Shown here: piece after piece, positions 16,295-26,828 of the stretch
How positions within the stretch are numbered: the first letter of the stretch is position 1
How the letters are laid out: each line of letters opens with the position of its first letter
Origin: Piscinibacter gummiphilus
Lineage (GTDB): Bacteria > Pseudomonadota > Gammaproteobacteria > Burkholderiales > Burkholderiaceae_C
Length of the DNA: 64,000 bases
Assembly (NCBI RefSeq): GCF_032681285.1
Contig: NZ_CP136336.1
Coordinates: 4,079,001 to 4,143,000, forward strand
Direction: 5' to 3'
Made by a program: the position numbers and the translations under genes
The notes under the pieces: generated by a model
Databases searched by the model: none
What the model was told of the DNA's origin: nothing
Seen by the model: the letters and a program-made list of their open reading frames with translations, nothing else

Positions 16295-17082
16295 ACCAAC
16301 GCGTCCACTTCGCCTTGCAAGACCAGGTCATCATCGTCACCGGCGCCTCGCAAGGCATCGGCGCCGCGTGTGCCGAGCGCCTCTCGCACGACGGCGCTGC
16401 CATCGCGCTGTGGGACGTCGACGACGCACGCGGTCAGGCGCTCGCCGCCTCGCTCACCGCACAGGGCCGCCGTGCCCAATACCTGCACTGCAACGTCGCC
16501 CGCAAGGCCGAGGTCGACGCCGCGATCGCCGACACGCTCAATGCGTTCGGCCGCATCACCGGCCTCGTCAACAACGCCGGCATCTTCAAGGCCGCCGACT
16601 TCCTCGACATCACAGAAGCCGACTGGGACGCCGTGCTCGACGTCAACCTCAAGGGCGCCTTCCTCGTCGGCCAGGCTGCGGCCCGCGAGATGGTGAAAAC
16701 GGGCGGCGGCGCCATCGTCAACATGAGTTCGGTCAACGGCGTGATGGCCATCCCGACCATCGCCAGCTACAACGTGAGCAAGGGCGGCATCAACCAGCTC
16801 ACGCGCGTGATGGCGCTCTCGCTCGCCGACCGCGGCGTGCGCGTCAACGCCGTCGCCCCCGGCACGATCGCCACCGAACTCGCGCGCAACGCCGTGCTCG
16901 GCAGTGAGGAGGCCAAGCAGCGCATCATGAGTCGCACGCCGATGAAGCGCCTGGGCGATCCGGTCGAGATCGCCGACGTCACCGCCTTCCTGCTCAGCAG
17001 CGCGTCGAGCTACATGACCGGCGAGATCGTCTTCGTCGACGGTGGCCGCATGACGCTCAACTACACCGTTCCCGCAACCTGA
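16291..17082 (+). CDS. Short-chain dehydrogenase/reductase (SDR), FabG-like
   Basis: This classical SDR of 263 residues has the cofactor motif T17-G-A-S-Q-G-I-G24, the NNAG motif (LVNNAGIF), and the catalytic Ser/Tyr/Lys set with Y160-N-V-S-K164. The acidic Asp at the end of beta-2 (LWDVDDARG) suggests NAD(H) preference. The C-terminal PG, MKRLGDP and VDGG elements are complete. It is coupled to the preceding metallohydrolase by an ATGA overlap and followed after 8 bases by a transporter gene. Substrate is unknown; sugar or hydroxy-acid oxidation is possible. Family membership is secure. Confidence 0.9.
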   Translation: MNQRVHFALQDQVIIVTGASQGIGAACAERLSHDGAAIALWDVDDARGQALAASLTAQGRRAQYLHCNVARKAEVDAAIADTLNAFGRITGLVNNAGIFKAADFLDITEADWDAVLDVNLKGAFLVGQAAAREMVKTGGGAIVNMSSVNGVMAIPTIASYNVSKGGINQLTRVMALSLADRGVRVNAVAPGTIATELARNAVLGSEEAKQRIMSRTPMKRLGDPVEIADVTAFLLSSASSYMTGEIVFVDGGRMTLNYTVPAT

Positions 17083-17090
17083 CTCTCCCA

Positions 17091-17663
17091 ATGACCTTCG
17101 AAGCCTTCTGGGTGTCGACCGGCGTCGTCGCCCTCGGCGAGATCGGCGACAAGACCCAGCTCCTCGCCCTGCTGCTCGCGGCCCGCTACCGCAAACCCGT
17201 GCCCATCGTGCTGGGCATCCTCGTCGCGACGCTCGCCAACCATGCGGCCGCCGCGGCGCTCGGCGCGTGGCTGCAAACGCTCGTCAATCCGCAGTGGATG
17301 CGCTGGATCCTCGGCGCATCGTTCCTCGCCGTGGCGGTGTGGATGCTGATCCCCGACAAGGCCGACGAAGGCGAGACCGCCAGCGCGGGCCGCTGGGGCG
17401 TGTTCGGCGTCACGGTGGTGGCCTTCTTCCTCGCCGAGATGGGCGACAAGACGCAGATCGCCACCGTGATGCTCGCCGCGCGCTTCGACTCGCTGGTGTG
17501 GGTCACGGCGGGCACCACGCTCGGCATGATGCTGGCCAACGTGCCGGCCGTGCTCTTCGGCGAACGGGCGGTGAGGTTCGTGCCGATGGCGTGGGTGCAC
17601 GCCATCGCCGCGCTGGTGTTCGCGGTGATCGGCGTGCTGGTCCTGCTCGGCGTGGGCAGTTGA
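17091..17663 (+). CDS. TMEM165/GDT1 (UPF0016) family cation transporter, probable manganese exporter
   Basis: The 190-residue membrane protein contains the two family signature repeats E-x-G-D-K-T: GEIGDKTQ near residue 18 and AEMGDKTQ near residue 118. Six hydrophobic segments are predicted by eye, arranged as two inverted halves. Family members move Mn2+ (MneA in Vibrio) or Ca2+/Mn2+ against protons. There is no yybP-ykoY manganese riboswitch in the eight bases between this gene and the SDR, so expression probably follows the upstream genes. It converges with the MFS transporter gene, with three bases between stops. Confidence 0.9.
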   Translation: MTFEAFWVSTGVVALGEIGDKTQLLALLLAARYRKPVPIVLGILVATLANHAAAAALGAWLQTLVNPQWMRWILGASFLAVAVWMLIPDKADEGETASAGRWGVFGVTVVAFFLAEMGDKTQIATVMLAARFDSLVWVTAGTTLGMMLANVPAVLFGERAVRFVPMAWVHAIAALVFAVIGVLVLLGVGS

Positions 17664-17666
17664 GCG

Positions 17667-18914
17667 TCAGGCCTTCGCCGGCACCGCGGTGGCCGCCGGC
17701 GCTTCGCGGATCGGCAGGTGGATGAGCGCCGCGCCCACGGCGAGCACGATGTCGGCGTACCACATCCAGTTGTAGCTACCGGTCCACTCGAAGGACTTGC
17801 CGCCGAAGTAGGCCCCGAGGAAGCCGCCGATCTGGTGCGCGAGCATCACCAGGCCGAAGAGCGTGGCCATGTGCGCCGGGCCGAAGAACTTGGCGACGAG
17901 CCCGGCCGTGGGCGGCACGGTCGAGAGATAGGTGACACCGATCACCGCCGCGAACACCAGCAGCGTGAACTCCGTCTTCGGCGCCAGCAGGAACACGAGC
18001 ACCGCCACTGCCCGTGTGGCGTACACGAGCGACAGCAGCGACTTCATGCGCCAGCGCCCGCCTTGGAACGACACCGCCCAGCCCATCGCCACGCTGCCCA
18101 CGATGTTGAAGAGGCCGATGATGCCCAGCGCCCAGGCGCCGAGCGCAGCCGGCAGCTGGCATGACGCCACCACGCCCGGCAGGTGCGTCGCGATGAAAGC
18201 GACGTGAAAGCCGCAGACGAAGAAGCCGGCGCACAACATCCGATAGCTCGGGTCGCGCACCGCGCGGCCGATGGCTTCGCGCGTGGTCTCCTTCTTCACC
18301 GGCGCGGCACCCGCGGCGGCCACCGCCTGCTGGGCCGTACCACGCAGCACCCAGGCCGCCGGCAGCGCCAGCAGCGTCAGGAAGGCGAGGCTCTGCAAGG
18401 CCACCACCCAGCTCGCCGCAGCCGTGATGGCCTGCGCGAGCGGCGCAAAGAGAAACTGGCCGAACGAGCCCCCGGCGTTCACGATGCCCGAGGCCATGCC
18501 GCGCTTCTCGGGTGGCACCAGCCGCGTGGTCGCGGCCATCAGCACCGCCGGGCCGGCCATGCCGGCGCCGCCGGCCGAGAGCACGCCGATGGCCAGGATC
18601 AGCCGGGCCGTTGTGGTCATGAAGGGCACGAGCGACGTGCCGATGGCGATCAGCACCACGCCCACCACCAGCACACGCCCGGCGCCCACGCGGTCGGCCA
18701 CCATGCCGGCGAATGGCTGCGTGAGCCCCCACCACAGCTGCCCGAAGGCGAATGCGAGGCTGATGCTCGCGAGGCCCAGGCCGGTGTGCGTGTTCAGCGT
18801 GTTGAGGAAGAGGCCCATCGACTGGCGCGCCCCCATCGTCAACGAGAACGTGCCGGCCGCGGCCAGCAACACGATCCACAACGCCAGGCGGCGCTGGTTC
18901 GATTCATTCGCCAT
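17667..18914 (-). CDS. Major facilitator superfamily transporter (oxalate/formate antiporter-like)
   Basis: I choose the ATG giving MANESNQRRLALW because a strong ribosome site (AAGAAGGGG) precedes it; the open frame reaches 15 codons further but inside the MarR gene. The 415-residue product has twelve hydrophobic segments and MFS signatures such as GMVADRVGAGRVL after helix 2 and RGMASGIVNAGGSFGQ in the N-half. The profile resembles anion/monocarboxylate permeases. The start overlaps the end of the marR gene by 11 bases, so regulator and transporter form one operon. The MarR protein probably represses both genes and may sense the transported compound. Confidence 0.88.
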   Translation of the reverse strand: MANESNQRRLALWIVLLAAAGTFSLTMGARQSMGLFLNTLNTHTGLGLASISLAFAFGQLWWGLTQPFAGMVADRVGAGRVLVVGVVLIAIGTSLVPFMTTTARLILAIGVLSAGGAGMAGPAVLMAATTRLVPPEKRGMASGIVNAGGSFGQFLFAPLAQAITAAASWVVALQSLAFLTLLALPAAWVLRGTAQQAVAAAGAAPVKKETTREAIGRAVRDPSYRMLCAGFFVCGFHVAFIATHLPGVVASCQLPAALGAWALGIIGLFNIVGSVAMGWAVSFQGGRWRMKSLLSLVYATRAVAVLVFLLAPKTEFTLLVFAAVIGVTYLSTVPPTAGLVAKFFGPAHMATLFGLVMLAHQIGGFLGAYFGGKSFEWTGSYNWMWYADIVLAVGAALIHLPIREAPAATAVPAKA

Positions 18915-19371
18915 CGGATTCCCCTTCTTCGTCTGCGCCGAGCACGGCGAGGCATTCATCGATCAACTGGTGCAGTTGCGCCACGCGCTCCACCCCGAGC
19001 GTGTCGTTGAGCTGGAGCTGGGCCTGCTTCCACAGACGTTGCACCTCGGCCCGCTTGGCACGGCCAGGCTCGGTGAGCGCCACGAGGCGGCTGCGCGCAT
19101 CGGGGCCGGGGCCGAGGTCGACCCAGCCTTGCGCGATGAGCGGCTGCAGGTTGCGCGACAGCGTGGAGACTTCCAGGTTCATCTTGGCCGCGAGGTCCGA
19201 CGGCCGCACCGGCTCCATCGCCGCAATGTGCGAGAGCAGCGAGTACTGCGTCATCTTGAGCCCGGTGCTCGCAATGGCCGCGTCATACCGCCGGCTCACG
19301 GTGCGGGTGATCTGGCGCAACTTGAAGTTGGTGCAGCCCCGGGGCGCGGCAGTTGGTGTCTTGGCTGTCAT
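18904..19371 (-). CDS. MarR-family transcriptional regulator
   Basis: The start is placed at the ATG giving MTAKTPTAAPRGCTNFKLRQ (155 residues), the usual length for MarR proteins; the longer frame runs through the divergent thioesterase gene. The winged helix is visible in the middle (LKMTQYSLLSHIA, PSDLAAKMNLEVSTLSRNLQ, then RLVALTEPGRAKRAE for the wing). A cysteine near the N-terminus (GCTNFKLRQITRTVSRRYD) is conserved in several redox- or ligand-sensing relatives. The gene overlaps the MFS transporter gene and is divergent from a thioesterase gene. A perfect 14-base palindrome lies in its promoter and is the likely operator. Confidence 0.9.
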   Translation of the reverse strand: MTAKTPTAAPRGCTNFKLRQITRTVSRRYDAAIASTGLKMTQYSLLSHIAAMEPVRPSDLAAKMNLEVSTLSRNLQPLIAQGWVDLGPGPDARSRLVALTEPGRAKRAEVQRLWKQAQLQLNDTLGVERVAQLHQLIDECLAVLGADEEGESDGE

Positions 19372-19378
19372 GCAAACA

Positions 19379-19406
19379 ATTGTAGCTACAATCTTTGTAT
19401 ATGCAA
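19379..19406 (-). promoter_or_regulatory. marR promoter with overlapping palindromic operator
   Basis: On the minus strand TTGCAT (-35, 19401-19406) and TACAAT (-10, 19379-19384) are separated by 16 bases, a good sigma-70 promoter for marR-MFS. The perfect palindrome ATTGTAGCTACAAT (19379-19392) covers the -10 element, and a second imperfect one, TTGTATATGCAA, covers the -35. This is the arrangement expected for MarR autorepression. The site also lies 31 bases before the divergent thioesterase start, so both directions may be controlled. Binding is inferred from position and symmetry. Confidence 0.65.
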
Positions 19407-19422
19407 CTGTATGGAGATTGTC

Positions 19423-19977
19423 ATGGCCGATGCCGCCACTTCTGCACCAAGCCCTGAACAGACCCTTGCCGCCTGGGAGGCCGACGAAGCTTCGGTGCGC
19501 GCACGCCGCAGCACGCTCGGCGTGATCCGCTCCGAGCAGGTGGCAGGCAAGGCCGGCATCGAGGTGTTCAACGCCATGTTCTCGGGTGAGCTGCCCCAGC
19601 CGCACATCGGCGAGACGCTCGATTTCCTGCCGGTCTTGGTGGAGCCGGGCCGCGCCATCTTCCAGGGCCGACCGCGCCGCGCGCACTACAACCCGCTGGG
19701 CACGGTGCACGGCGGCTGGTTCGCCACCCTGCTCGACTCGTGCGTGGCCTGCGCCATCCACGCCTCACTGCCCGTGGGCAAGAGCTACACGACGGTGGAG
19801 CTGAAGATCAACATCGTGCGGGCGCTGACCGAACATGTGCCGCTCGTGCGCGCCGAAGGCAAGGTGATTCACCTCGGCCGCAGCATGGGCACCGCCGAAG
19901 GCCGCCTCTACGGCCACGACGGCAAGCTGTACGCTCACGCCTCGACCACCTGCTTCATCATGGACGCCAAAGGCTGA
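19423..19977 (+). CDS. PaaI-type hotdog thioesterase
   Basis: The start is the ATG giving [13 protein letters not shown], preceded by GGAG at good spacing; the frame is open further upstream only as antisense to marR. The 184-residue protein has the PaaI/hotdog motif [16 protein letters not shown] (H96-G-G), where the glycine-rich turn and the Asp of the central helix are the usual active-site elements, and the strand sequence [11 protein letters not shown]. It would hydrolyse an aryl- or short acyl-CoA in the cytoplasm. Being divergent from a MarR regulator, it may answer to the same inducer. It is followed by gloA after one base. Confidence 0.88.
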   Translation: MADAATSAPSPEQTLAAWEADEASVRARRSTLGVIRSEQVAGKAGIEVFNAMFSGELPQPHIGETLDFLPVLVEPGRAIFQGRPRRAHYNPLGTVHGGWFATLLDSCVACAIHASLPVGKSYTTVELKINIVRALTEHVPLVRAEGKVIHLGRSMGTAEGRLYGHDGKLYAHASTTCFIMDAKG

Positions 19978-19978
19978 A

Positions 19979-20368
19979 ATGCGAATCCTCCACACCATGC
20001 TGCGCGTCGGCGACCTGCAGCGCTCGATCGACTTCTATACGAAGGTGATGGGCATGCAACTGCTGCGCACCACCGACCGGCCCGAGCAGAAATACTCGCT
20101 GGCCTTCCTCGGCTACGGCCACAACCCCGAGCACGCCGAGATCGAGCTCACCTACAACTACGGTGTCGAGAAATACGATCTCGGCACGGCCTATGGTCAC
20201 ATCGCCATCGAAGTGCCCGACGCGTATGCGGCCTGCGAGAAGATCCGCGCGAACGGCGGCGCCGTCACGCGAGAAGCCGGCCCGGTGAAAGGTGGCAACA
20301 CCGTCATCGCCTTCATCACCGACCCCGATGGCTACAAGGTCGAGCTCATCGAGCGCAAGCCCGGTTAA
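19979..20368 (+). CDS. gloA: Lactoylglutathione lyase (glyoxalase I)
   Basis: The 129-residue product is a glyoxalase I, which converts the hemithioacetal of methylglyoxal and glutathione to S-lactoylglutathione. All four metal ligands are at the positions known from the E. coli nickel enzyme: H5, E56, H74 and E122. The characteristic N-terminus [20 protein letters not shown] is present. Length is normal for the Ni2+-dependent bacterial class. The start is one base after the thioesterase stop, so they are probably co-transcribed. The 3' end overlaps the convergent eda stop by four bases. Confidence 0.96.
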   Translation: MRILHTMLRVGDLQRSIDFYTKVMGMQLLRTTDRPEQKYSLAFLGYGHNPEHAEIELTYNYGVEKYDLGTAYGHIAIEVPDAYAACEKIRANGGAVTREAGPVKGGNTVIAFITDPDGYKVELIERKPG

Positions 20369-20994
20369 GCGGCTACGCGCAAAGCCTGCGCCTCACGCGC
20401 GAGCTGGGTGATGCCCGCCCAGTCGCGCGCCGCCACGGCAGCGGCCGGCGTGAGCCACGAGCCGCCGCACACGGGCACGTTGGGCAACGCGAGGAACTGC
20501 GGCGCCGTCTCGGGCGTGATGCCGCCCGTCGGGCAGAACTTCACGTCGGCGAACGGCCCCGCGAGCGCCTTCAGCATCGGGATGCCGCCCGCCGCGGTGG
20601 CGGGGAAGAACTTCAGGAAGTCGTAGCCGTCGAGGTTGGCCTGCATCACCTCGCTGCCGGTGGCCACGCCGGGCAGGAGCGGCAGGCCGATCTCGCGGCA
20701 AGCCTGGCCGACGAGGCTCAGGTAACCCGGGCTCACGGCGAACTTGCATCCGGCGCTCAGCGCCGCCTTAGCATCGCCCACGTTGCGCACCGTGCCAGCG
20801 CCAACGATGGCCTCGGGCACCATCTTCGCAATCGCCTCCATCGCCGCCAGCGCGACCGGCGTGCGCAGCGTCACCTCCAGCACCTTCACGCCACCGGCCA
20901 CCAGGGCTTCGGCGAGGGGCACGGCGTCTTCGAGACGGTCGATCACGATGACCGGGATCACCGGGCCGTGGGTGGCGAGTTCGAGTGTGTTCAT
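20365..20994 (-). CDS. eda: 2-dehydro-3-deoxy-phosphogluconate (KDPG) aldolase
   Basis: The 209-residue protein is the last enzyme of the Entner-Doudoroff pathway, splitting KDPG into pyruvate and glyceraldehyde 3-phosphate. The Schiff-base lysine is K128 in YDFLKFFPA and the catalytic acid is E40 in VLEVTLRT. The phosphate-binding PTGGI motif is also present. It lies 27 bases after edd on the same strand and is read from the same promoter. Length and motifs are normal. Confidence 0.97.
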   Translation of the reverse strand: MNTLELATHGPVIPVIVIDRLEDAVPLAEALVAGGVKVLEVTLRTPVALAAMEAIAKMVPEAIVGAGTVRNVGDAKAALSAGCKFAVSPGYLSLVGQACREIGLPLLPGVATGSEVMQANLDGYDFLKFFPATAAGGIPMLKALAGPFADVKFCPTGGITPETAPQFLALPNVPVCGGSWLTPAAAVAARDWAGITQLAREAQALRVAA

Positions 20995-21021
20995 GGTGAG
21001 GTGCTTGTGATCAAAGCCAGT

Positions 21022-22836
<1,815 letters not shown>

Positions 22837-22848
22837 GGGAGCGGACGA

Positions 22849-22894
22849 CTTGTAACCTGGTGCGCGATTATCAGGTAACCAAATTACAAGTCAA
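22849..22894 (-). promoter_or_regulatory. edd-eda promoter with HexR-like palindrome in the spacer
   Basis: Minus strand: TTGACT (-35, 22889-22894), 16-base spacer, GATAAT (-10, 22867-22872). The spacer contains GTAATTTGGTTAC (22875-22887), close to the TGTAATNNNATTACA operator of HexR, the KDPG-responsive repressor of central carbon genes. GGTTAC recurs between the -10 and the start codon, and the outer ends CTTGTAA/TTACAAG (22849-22855 and 22884-22890) form a 7-base inverted repeat. Binding by HexR is inference. Confidence 0.65.
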
Positions 22895-22917
22895 CGCGGC
22901 CGATGCGCGCACCGTGG

Positions 22918-24996
22918 TTACTTGCCGCCCTTCTTGTCAGCCGGCGACCGGCCCTCGCGCGCCGCGTCACGCGCCCGGGCGACGAGTTCATTGCAGCTGT
23001 CGCCCTCGTCGCTCTCGCCCTTGTCGAAGAGCGGGAGCACCGCTGCGATCGGGTTCACCAGCGCCAGCAGCGCGGCGCCTGCCACACGCCGGGCGAGGGG
23101 CGCTTTCTCGACCGACACCTTGGGCGCATTGAAGGCGCCCTTCAGGTGCACCGGCGTGCGCAGTGCGAGCGGGCTGAAATCCTTGGGCGCGACCGTGGCC
23201 TTGAGGTCGAGCGCCTCGTCTTTCATGGACACGCTGCCTTCGGCCCACACCGTCGAGTCGGGCGTGTCGACCACGAGCGTGCGCGTGGTCAGCACACCCT
23301 TCTCGGCCTTCAGGTCGGCGAGCGCGCAGCTGACGGGCAGCGGCTCGTCGCCCTTCACGAACACGCCCAGCGCTTGGGCCAGATCGAGGCCCGCGGCTTC
23401 GACGATGAGGTGCGAGACCTGCCCCTGGCGCACGGTGGTGGCAACCGTCCCGTCGAGGCTGCCGAGGATCTGCGCCGTCGAGCGGCCCTGCCCTTCGAGC
23501 TTGGCGTGGCCGACGAGCTTGCCGCTCACAAAGGGCGGCTTGCCATCGGCTCGCTTCTGCTTGAGCCACTGTTCGAGCTTCACGCCCGACCATCGCAGGT
23601 CGGCGTTCCACAGCGCCACGTCGCGCGTGCCGTCGAGCGCCACGTTGCCACGCAGGCTGCCGTCGGCGGTGGTGGCCACGAGGTCGTCCAGGCGCAGCTT
23701 GCCGTCTTTCAAGGTGAGGCGCGTCTTCAGCGGCTGCAGCGGCAGGGCGAAGAGCGCACCCAGCTCGACACGGTCGAAGGCCATCTGCACATCGGCGTTC
23801 ATCGCGCGCAGCGAGGGCAGGTCGAACTCCCTGTCGGGCAGCACACGCGCCGCGGGCGGCGCCTTGGTCTTCGGTGGCGGGGCCGGGTCGGCCCCGGGCT
23901 CGCCGCCGATCGTGGGCGCGAGATCGGCCAGCAGCAGGCGCGGGCTCGTCACCTTGCCGGCGAGAAGCGGCACCGGCTGGCCCATGTCGTAGGTGAAGTC
24001 GCCCTTGAGCTTGGTGGAGCCCACGGTCGCATCATCGGCGGCGACCTTCCAGACCTTGCCGTCCTTGTTGATGCGGCCGGCGAGCACGAAGGCGCCCGTG
24101 GTCGGCAGGGTGACGCCAAGCGGGTCGCCAGCCGCGGCGAGCGAGGGGCCGCTGACGCGGAACTGCCCGGCCAGGTCCGAGAGCTTGAAGATGTCGGTCA
24201 CCGTGCCGTTGAAGCTGAGGCTCGCCTTGTTGGCCTTGAGTTCGAGCACCACCGGCACCGAGGGCGCGGCGGTGTCGCTGCGCAGCAGCGGCGTGACCCC
24301 CGCGGTGCGCAGGTTGGCCGAGAGCTTGGCCGGGCCATACGTGCCTTCGGCGCTGGCGATGAGGCCGCGCAGTGCCACGGGGAGCGGCTGCGAGCCCTGC
24401 GAAGGCGGCGCCTGCACGCCGGCCGCGCCTTCCGCCAGCGCGAGCCTGGCGACGATGTCGGCCTTCAGCGGCACATCGACATAGGTGAGCTGGCCTTCGT
24501 TGACGCGCAGCTCGCGCACGGTCGGGAAGACGTTCGGCTTGCCCTCCTTCGCTTCCTGGGGCTTCTGCAGCGTGCCGAACACCCACGAGGCACGCCCGTC
24601 GGCCATACGCTCGGCGTGCACCACCAGGTGGTCGGCGCGCAGCAGGTCGATGTCGAGCGGCGCGCCCTTCTTTGCGCGCCACAGATCGCCATACGAGAGG
24701 TGCATCTGCGCGTTGCGGGCCTGCAGGAAGAAGGGCCGCTTGCTCCACTCGGGCGCGCCGATCTGCAGGTGCGGCACGTCGACCTTGAGCCCGCCGAAGA
24801 ATCGCACCGTGGCATGCGAGCTTTCGTTGCCGAGCTGCACATCGCGCTCGAGCGTGCGGCTGAGCACCCGCTCCACCGGCTTGGCGAGGAAGGGCCAGCC
24901 AGCCCATTCGCAGGCGAGGACCGTGACGACGAGCGCCCCCATCACGGCCGCTGCCACGGCCCAGCCTTTGCTGATGCGCCGTGGGGATGAGGTCAT
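22918..24996 (-). CDS. AsmA-family (DUF748-type) envelope protein
   Basis: I start at the ATG giving MTSSPRRISKGW (692 residues), which has GGAG at good spacing; the open frame runs much further upstream but overlaps the divergent gene. One N-terminal membrane helix (about 13-35, VAAAVMGALVVTVLACEWAG) anchors a long periplasmic part built of short beta-strands. The C-terminal AsmA-like region has VARLDGTV-type repeats such as GSLDGTVATTVRQGQVSHLI and a final PIAAVLPLFDKGESDEGDSC, the usual AsmA ending. AsmA-like proteins act as bridges for phospholipid transport to the outer membrane. The C-terminal tail is highly charged. Family assignment is good, specific role is not known. Confidence 0.85.
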   Translation of the reverse strand: MTSSPRRISKGWAVAAAVMGALVVTVLACEWAGWPFLAKPVERVLSRTLERDVQLGNESSHATVRFFGGLKVDVPHLQIGAPEWSKRPFFLQARNAQMHLSYGDLWRAKKGAPLDIDLLRADHLVVHAERMADGRASWVFGTLQKPQEAKEGKPNVFPTVRELRVNEGQLTYVDVPLKADIVARLALAEGAAGVQAPPSQGSQPLPVALRGLIASAEGTYGPAKLSANLRTAGVTPLLRSDTAAPSVPVVLELKANKASLSFNGTVTDIFKLSDLAGQFRVSGPSLAAAGDPLGVTLPTTGAFVLAGRINKDGKVWKVAADDATVGSTKLKGDFTYDMGQPVPLLAGKVTSPRLLLADLAPTIGGEPGADPAPPPKTKAPPAARVLPDREFDLPSLRAMNADVQMAFDRVELGALFALPLQPLKTRLTLKDGKLRLDDLVATTADGSLRGNVALDGTRDVALWNADLRWSGVKLEQWLKQKRADGKPPFVSGKLVGHAKLEGQGRSTAQILGSLDGTVATTVRQGQVSHLIVEAAGLDLAQALGVFVKGDEPLPVSCALADLKAEKGVLTTRTLVVDTPDSTVWAEGSVSMKDEALDLKATVAPKDFSPLALRTPVHLKGAFNAPKVSVEKAPLARRVAGAALLALVNPIAAVLPLFDKGESDEGDSCNELVARARDAAREGRSPADKKGGK

Positions 24997-25186
24997 CGCG
25001 TCGCTCCGGGTGGTGGGGTGGACTGACCTTAGGCCCGCGGCCCGGCGGGTCGTATCGGCACCGGCCGGCAGTCGCTGTGAGGCATGTCCTACGGCACAGG
25101 GCGCGACGCGTGGAATTGCACACGCCTGGGCCGCAGCAGCGCTAGTAGACTGGCCCGGTCCCCGCTGCGAGCACTGTCGAGCCTCG

Positions 25187-26113
25187 ATGCCCGAACGTTC
25201 CGATTCCCCTGCCGCCGGCCCTTCTGCCACGAGCAGCACCGCAGCCCCTGCGGTGCGATCGCTCGACATTGCCGCCATCGGCCTGGACGCACGCGACCGC
25301 GCCGTGCTGGTGTCGATGACCCGCATGCTAGATGGGCAGACCGGCTTGCGGCTGCGCTGGGTCGAAGACCCCAACGACTGCACCACGCTCTTCGTGCCGC
25401 ACGACTGGTCGCAGTACGTCGCCCCGCCGCGCGTGCTGGTGCGCCTGACGCCACGCGGCGCCAGGCCGGCCGACTCGCCGCGCGGCCTGGCGGTGACCTC
25501 GCCGGTGCGTGTGGACGGCATGACCGAAGTGCTGGAAGCCGCCGCGGCGCTGTACGAGCTTGCGCGCGGCGCGGTGCAGCGCGAGCACGCCCGCATGGCC
25601 CTGCATGCGCTGCGCGATCTGATCGTGGGCGCCCTGCTTGCCGGGGAACGCCGGCGCACGCTGCTCGGTGTGGGCGGCGGGCACGGCATGGTGGTCGACT
25701 TCCGCACCGGGGAGATCGCGAGTTCGCTGCCGCTGGCCGAGCTGCTGGCACGACCGCTGCAGCTCGCGGAGCCGCAGCGCGCACCCGACACGCCCCCATG
25801 GCCCGGCGAGCGCCACACGTTGCGGGTGTCGACCCTGCTGTGGGGGCTGACGCACACGCTCGTCGACCAGGGCGTCTCGCCGCGCACGATCAATGGCCGG
25901 TACCGGCTGACTTCCACGCCGGAGCCCGCCGCCCTCTCCCGCCCGAGCGCGCCAAGGCTCGTGGCGGCGTGGACGCAGCGCGCGATGGGCGTGGGCGAAG
26001 CAGCGGCGGCGGCCGGCCTGTCGGCATTCGAGATCCTCTGGTTCCTGAGCACTGCGCTTGCGCTGGGGATTGCCGTGCCGGCAAGTGAACCCGAGGCAGG
26101 CGCCACCCGTTGA
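25187..26113 (+). CDS. Conserved protein of unknown function, possibly a signalling/regulatory protein
   Basis: The chosen start gives MPERSDSPAAGPSATSST (308 residues); the frame upstream is antisense to the AsmA-type gene. The first 25 residues are a disordered Ser/Ala/Pro tail. After that come a compact alpha/beta region (SLDIAAIGLDARDRAVLVSM, LRLRWVEDPNDCTTLFVPHD, RVLVRLTPRGARPADSPRGL) and a helical C-half ending in WFLSTALALGIAV. No catalytic motif, signal peptide or clear membrane helix is seen. The strand pattern of the first half faintly recalls a receiver-like fold without a phosphorylation site. The gene is seven bases from a ChaC-like gene and divergent from the AsmA-type gene. I do not recognise the family. 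Confidence 0.6.
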   Translation: MPERSDSPAAGPSATSSTAAPAVRSLDIAAIGLDARDRAVLVSMTRMLDGQTGLRLRWVEDPNDCTTLFVPHDWSQYVAPPRVLVRLTPRGARPADSPRGLAVTSPVRVDGMTEVLEAAAALYELARGAVQREHARMALHALRDLIVGALLAGERRRTLLGVGGGHGMVVDFRTGEIASSLPLAELLARPLQLAEPQRAPDTPPWPGERHTLRVSTLLWGLTHTLVDQGVSPRTINGRYRLTSTPEPAALSRPSAPRLVAAWTQRAMGVGEAAAAAGLSAFEILWFLSTALALGIAVPASEPEAGATR

Positions 26114-26120
26114 GTCCGGC

Positions 26121-26735
26121 ATGAGCCTCGCTCCGCCCCTGCGCCCCCTCTCCCCCGAACGCGAACCGGCCCACCTGCTCGCCCAGGTGCATGCGGCCTG
26201 GGGCGGGCAGAGCGATCTCTGGGTGTTCGGCTACGCCTCGCTGATCTGGCGGCCCGAGTTCGAATCGATCGAGCAGCGCCAGGCGCGTGTGCACGGCTGG
26301 CACCGGGCGCTCGAGATGCAGTCGCGCATCAACCGCGGCACGCCCGAGCGGCCCGGCCTCGTGTTCGCCCTCGTGGGCGGCGGCTCATGCCGCGGCATGG
26401 TCTACCGCATCGCCCGCGAGCGGGTGGAAGACGAGCTGCCGCGTCTGTGGGCGCGCGAGATGCCCAACAGCGTCTACGACCCGCGCTGGCTGCCCTGCCA
26501 GACCGCCAGCGGCCCGGTCACGGCATTGGGCTTCACGCTCAGCCGCGAGAGCCCCAACTACACCGGCCCGATGGACGACGCGCACCTGGTGAAAGTGCTG
26601 CGGCATGCCAGCGGGCGCTACGGCACCACGCTCGCCTATGTGCTGGAGACGGCCCAGGCGCTGCGTGCACATGGCATCCGCGACCGGGCCATCGAGCGCA
26701 TCGTGGCGCTGGCACACCAGCACTCGTTGGCTTGA
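26121..26735 (+). CDS. chaC: ChaC-like gamma-glutamylcyclotransferase
   Basis: The 204-residue protein has the ChaC signature near its N-terminus, WVFGYASLIWRPEF, the substrate-binding loop typical of glutathione-specific gamma-glutamylcyclotransferases, and the catalytic-acid region TLSRESPNYTG. The enzyme breaks cytoplasmic glutathione into 5-oxoproline and Cys-Gly. I start at the ATG giving MSLAPPLRPL, seven bases after the preceding stop, rather than an upstream Met inside the previous gene. Convergent with the mocA-like gene, with about 90 bases between them that hold only a weak hairpin (CGGGT/ACCCG) and no clear T-tract. Confidence 0.9.
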   Translation: MSLAPPLRPLSPEREPAHLLAQVHAAWGGQSDLWVFGYASLIWRPEFESIEQRQARVHGWHRALEMQSRINRGTPERPGLVFALVGGGSCRGMVYRIARERVEDELPRLWAREMPNSVYDPRWLPCQTASGPVTALGFTLSRESPNYTGPMDDAHLVKVLRHASGRYGTTLAYVLETAQALRAHGIRDRAIERIVALAHQHSLA

Positions 26736-26828
26736 CTTCCCCGGCCGCGCTTCTCTTGCGCGCGCTGCGCCGTGCCCCTCAAGCTACGCCCAAGGGACGG
26801 GTTTCCCGACCCGACTGAGGGGCTTTCT

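Noticed and set aside
17083..17090. Manganese (yybP-ykoY) riboswitch before the GDT1-type transporter
   Set aside because: The gap is eight bases and the gene follows the SDR directly.
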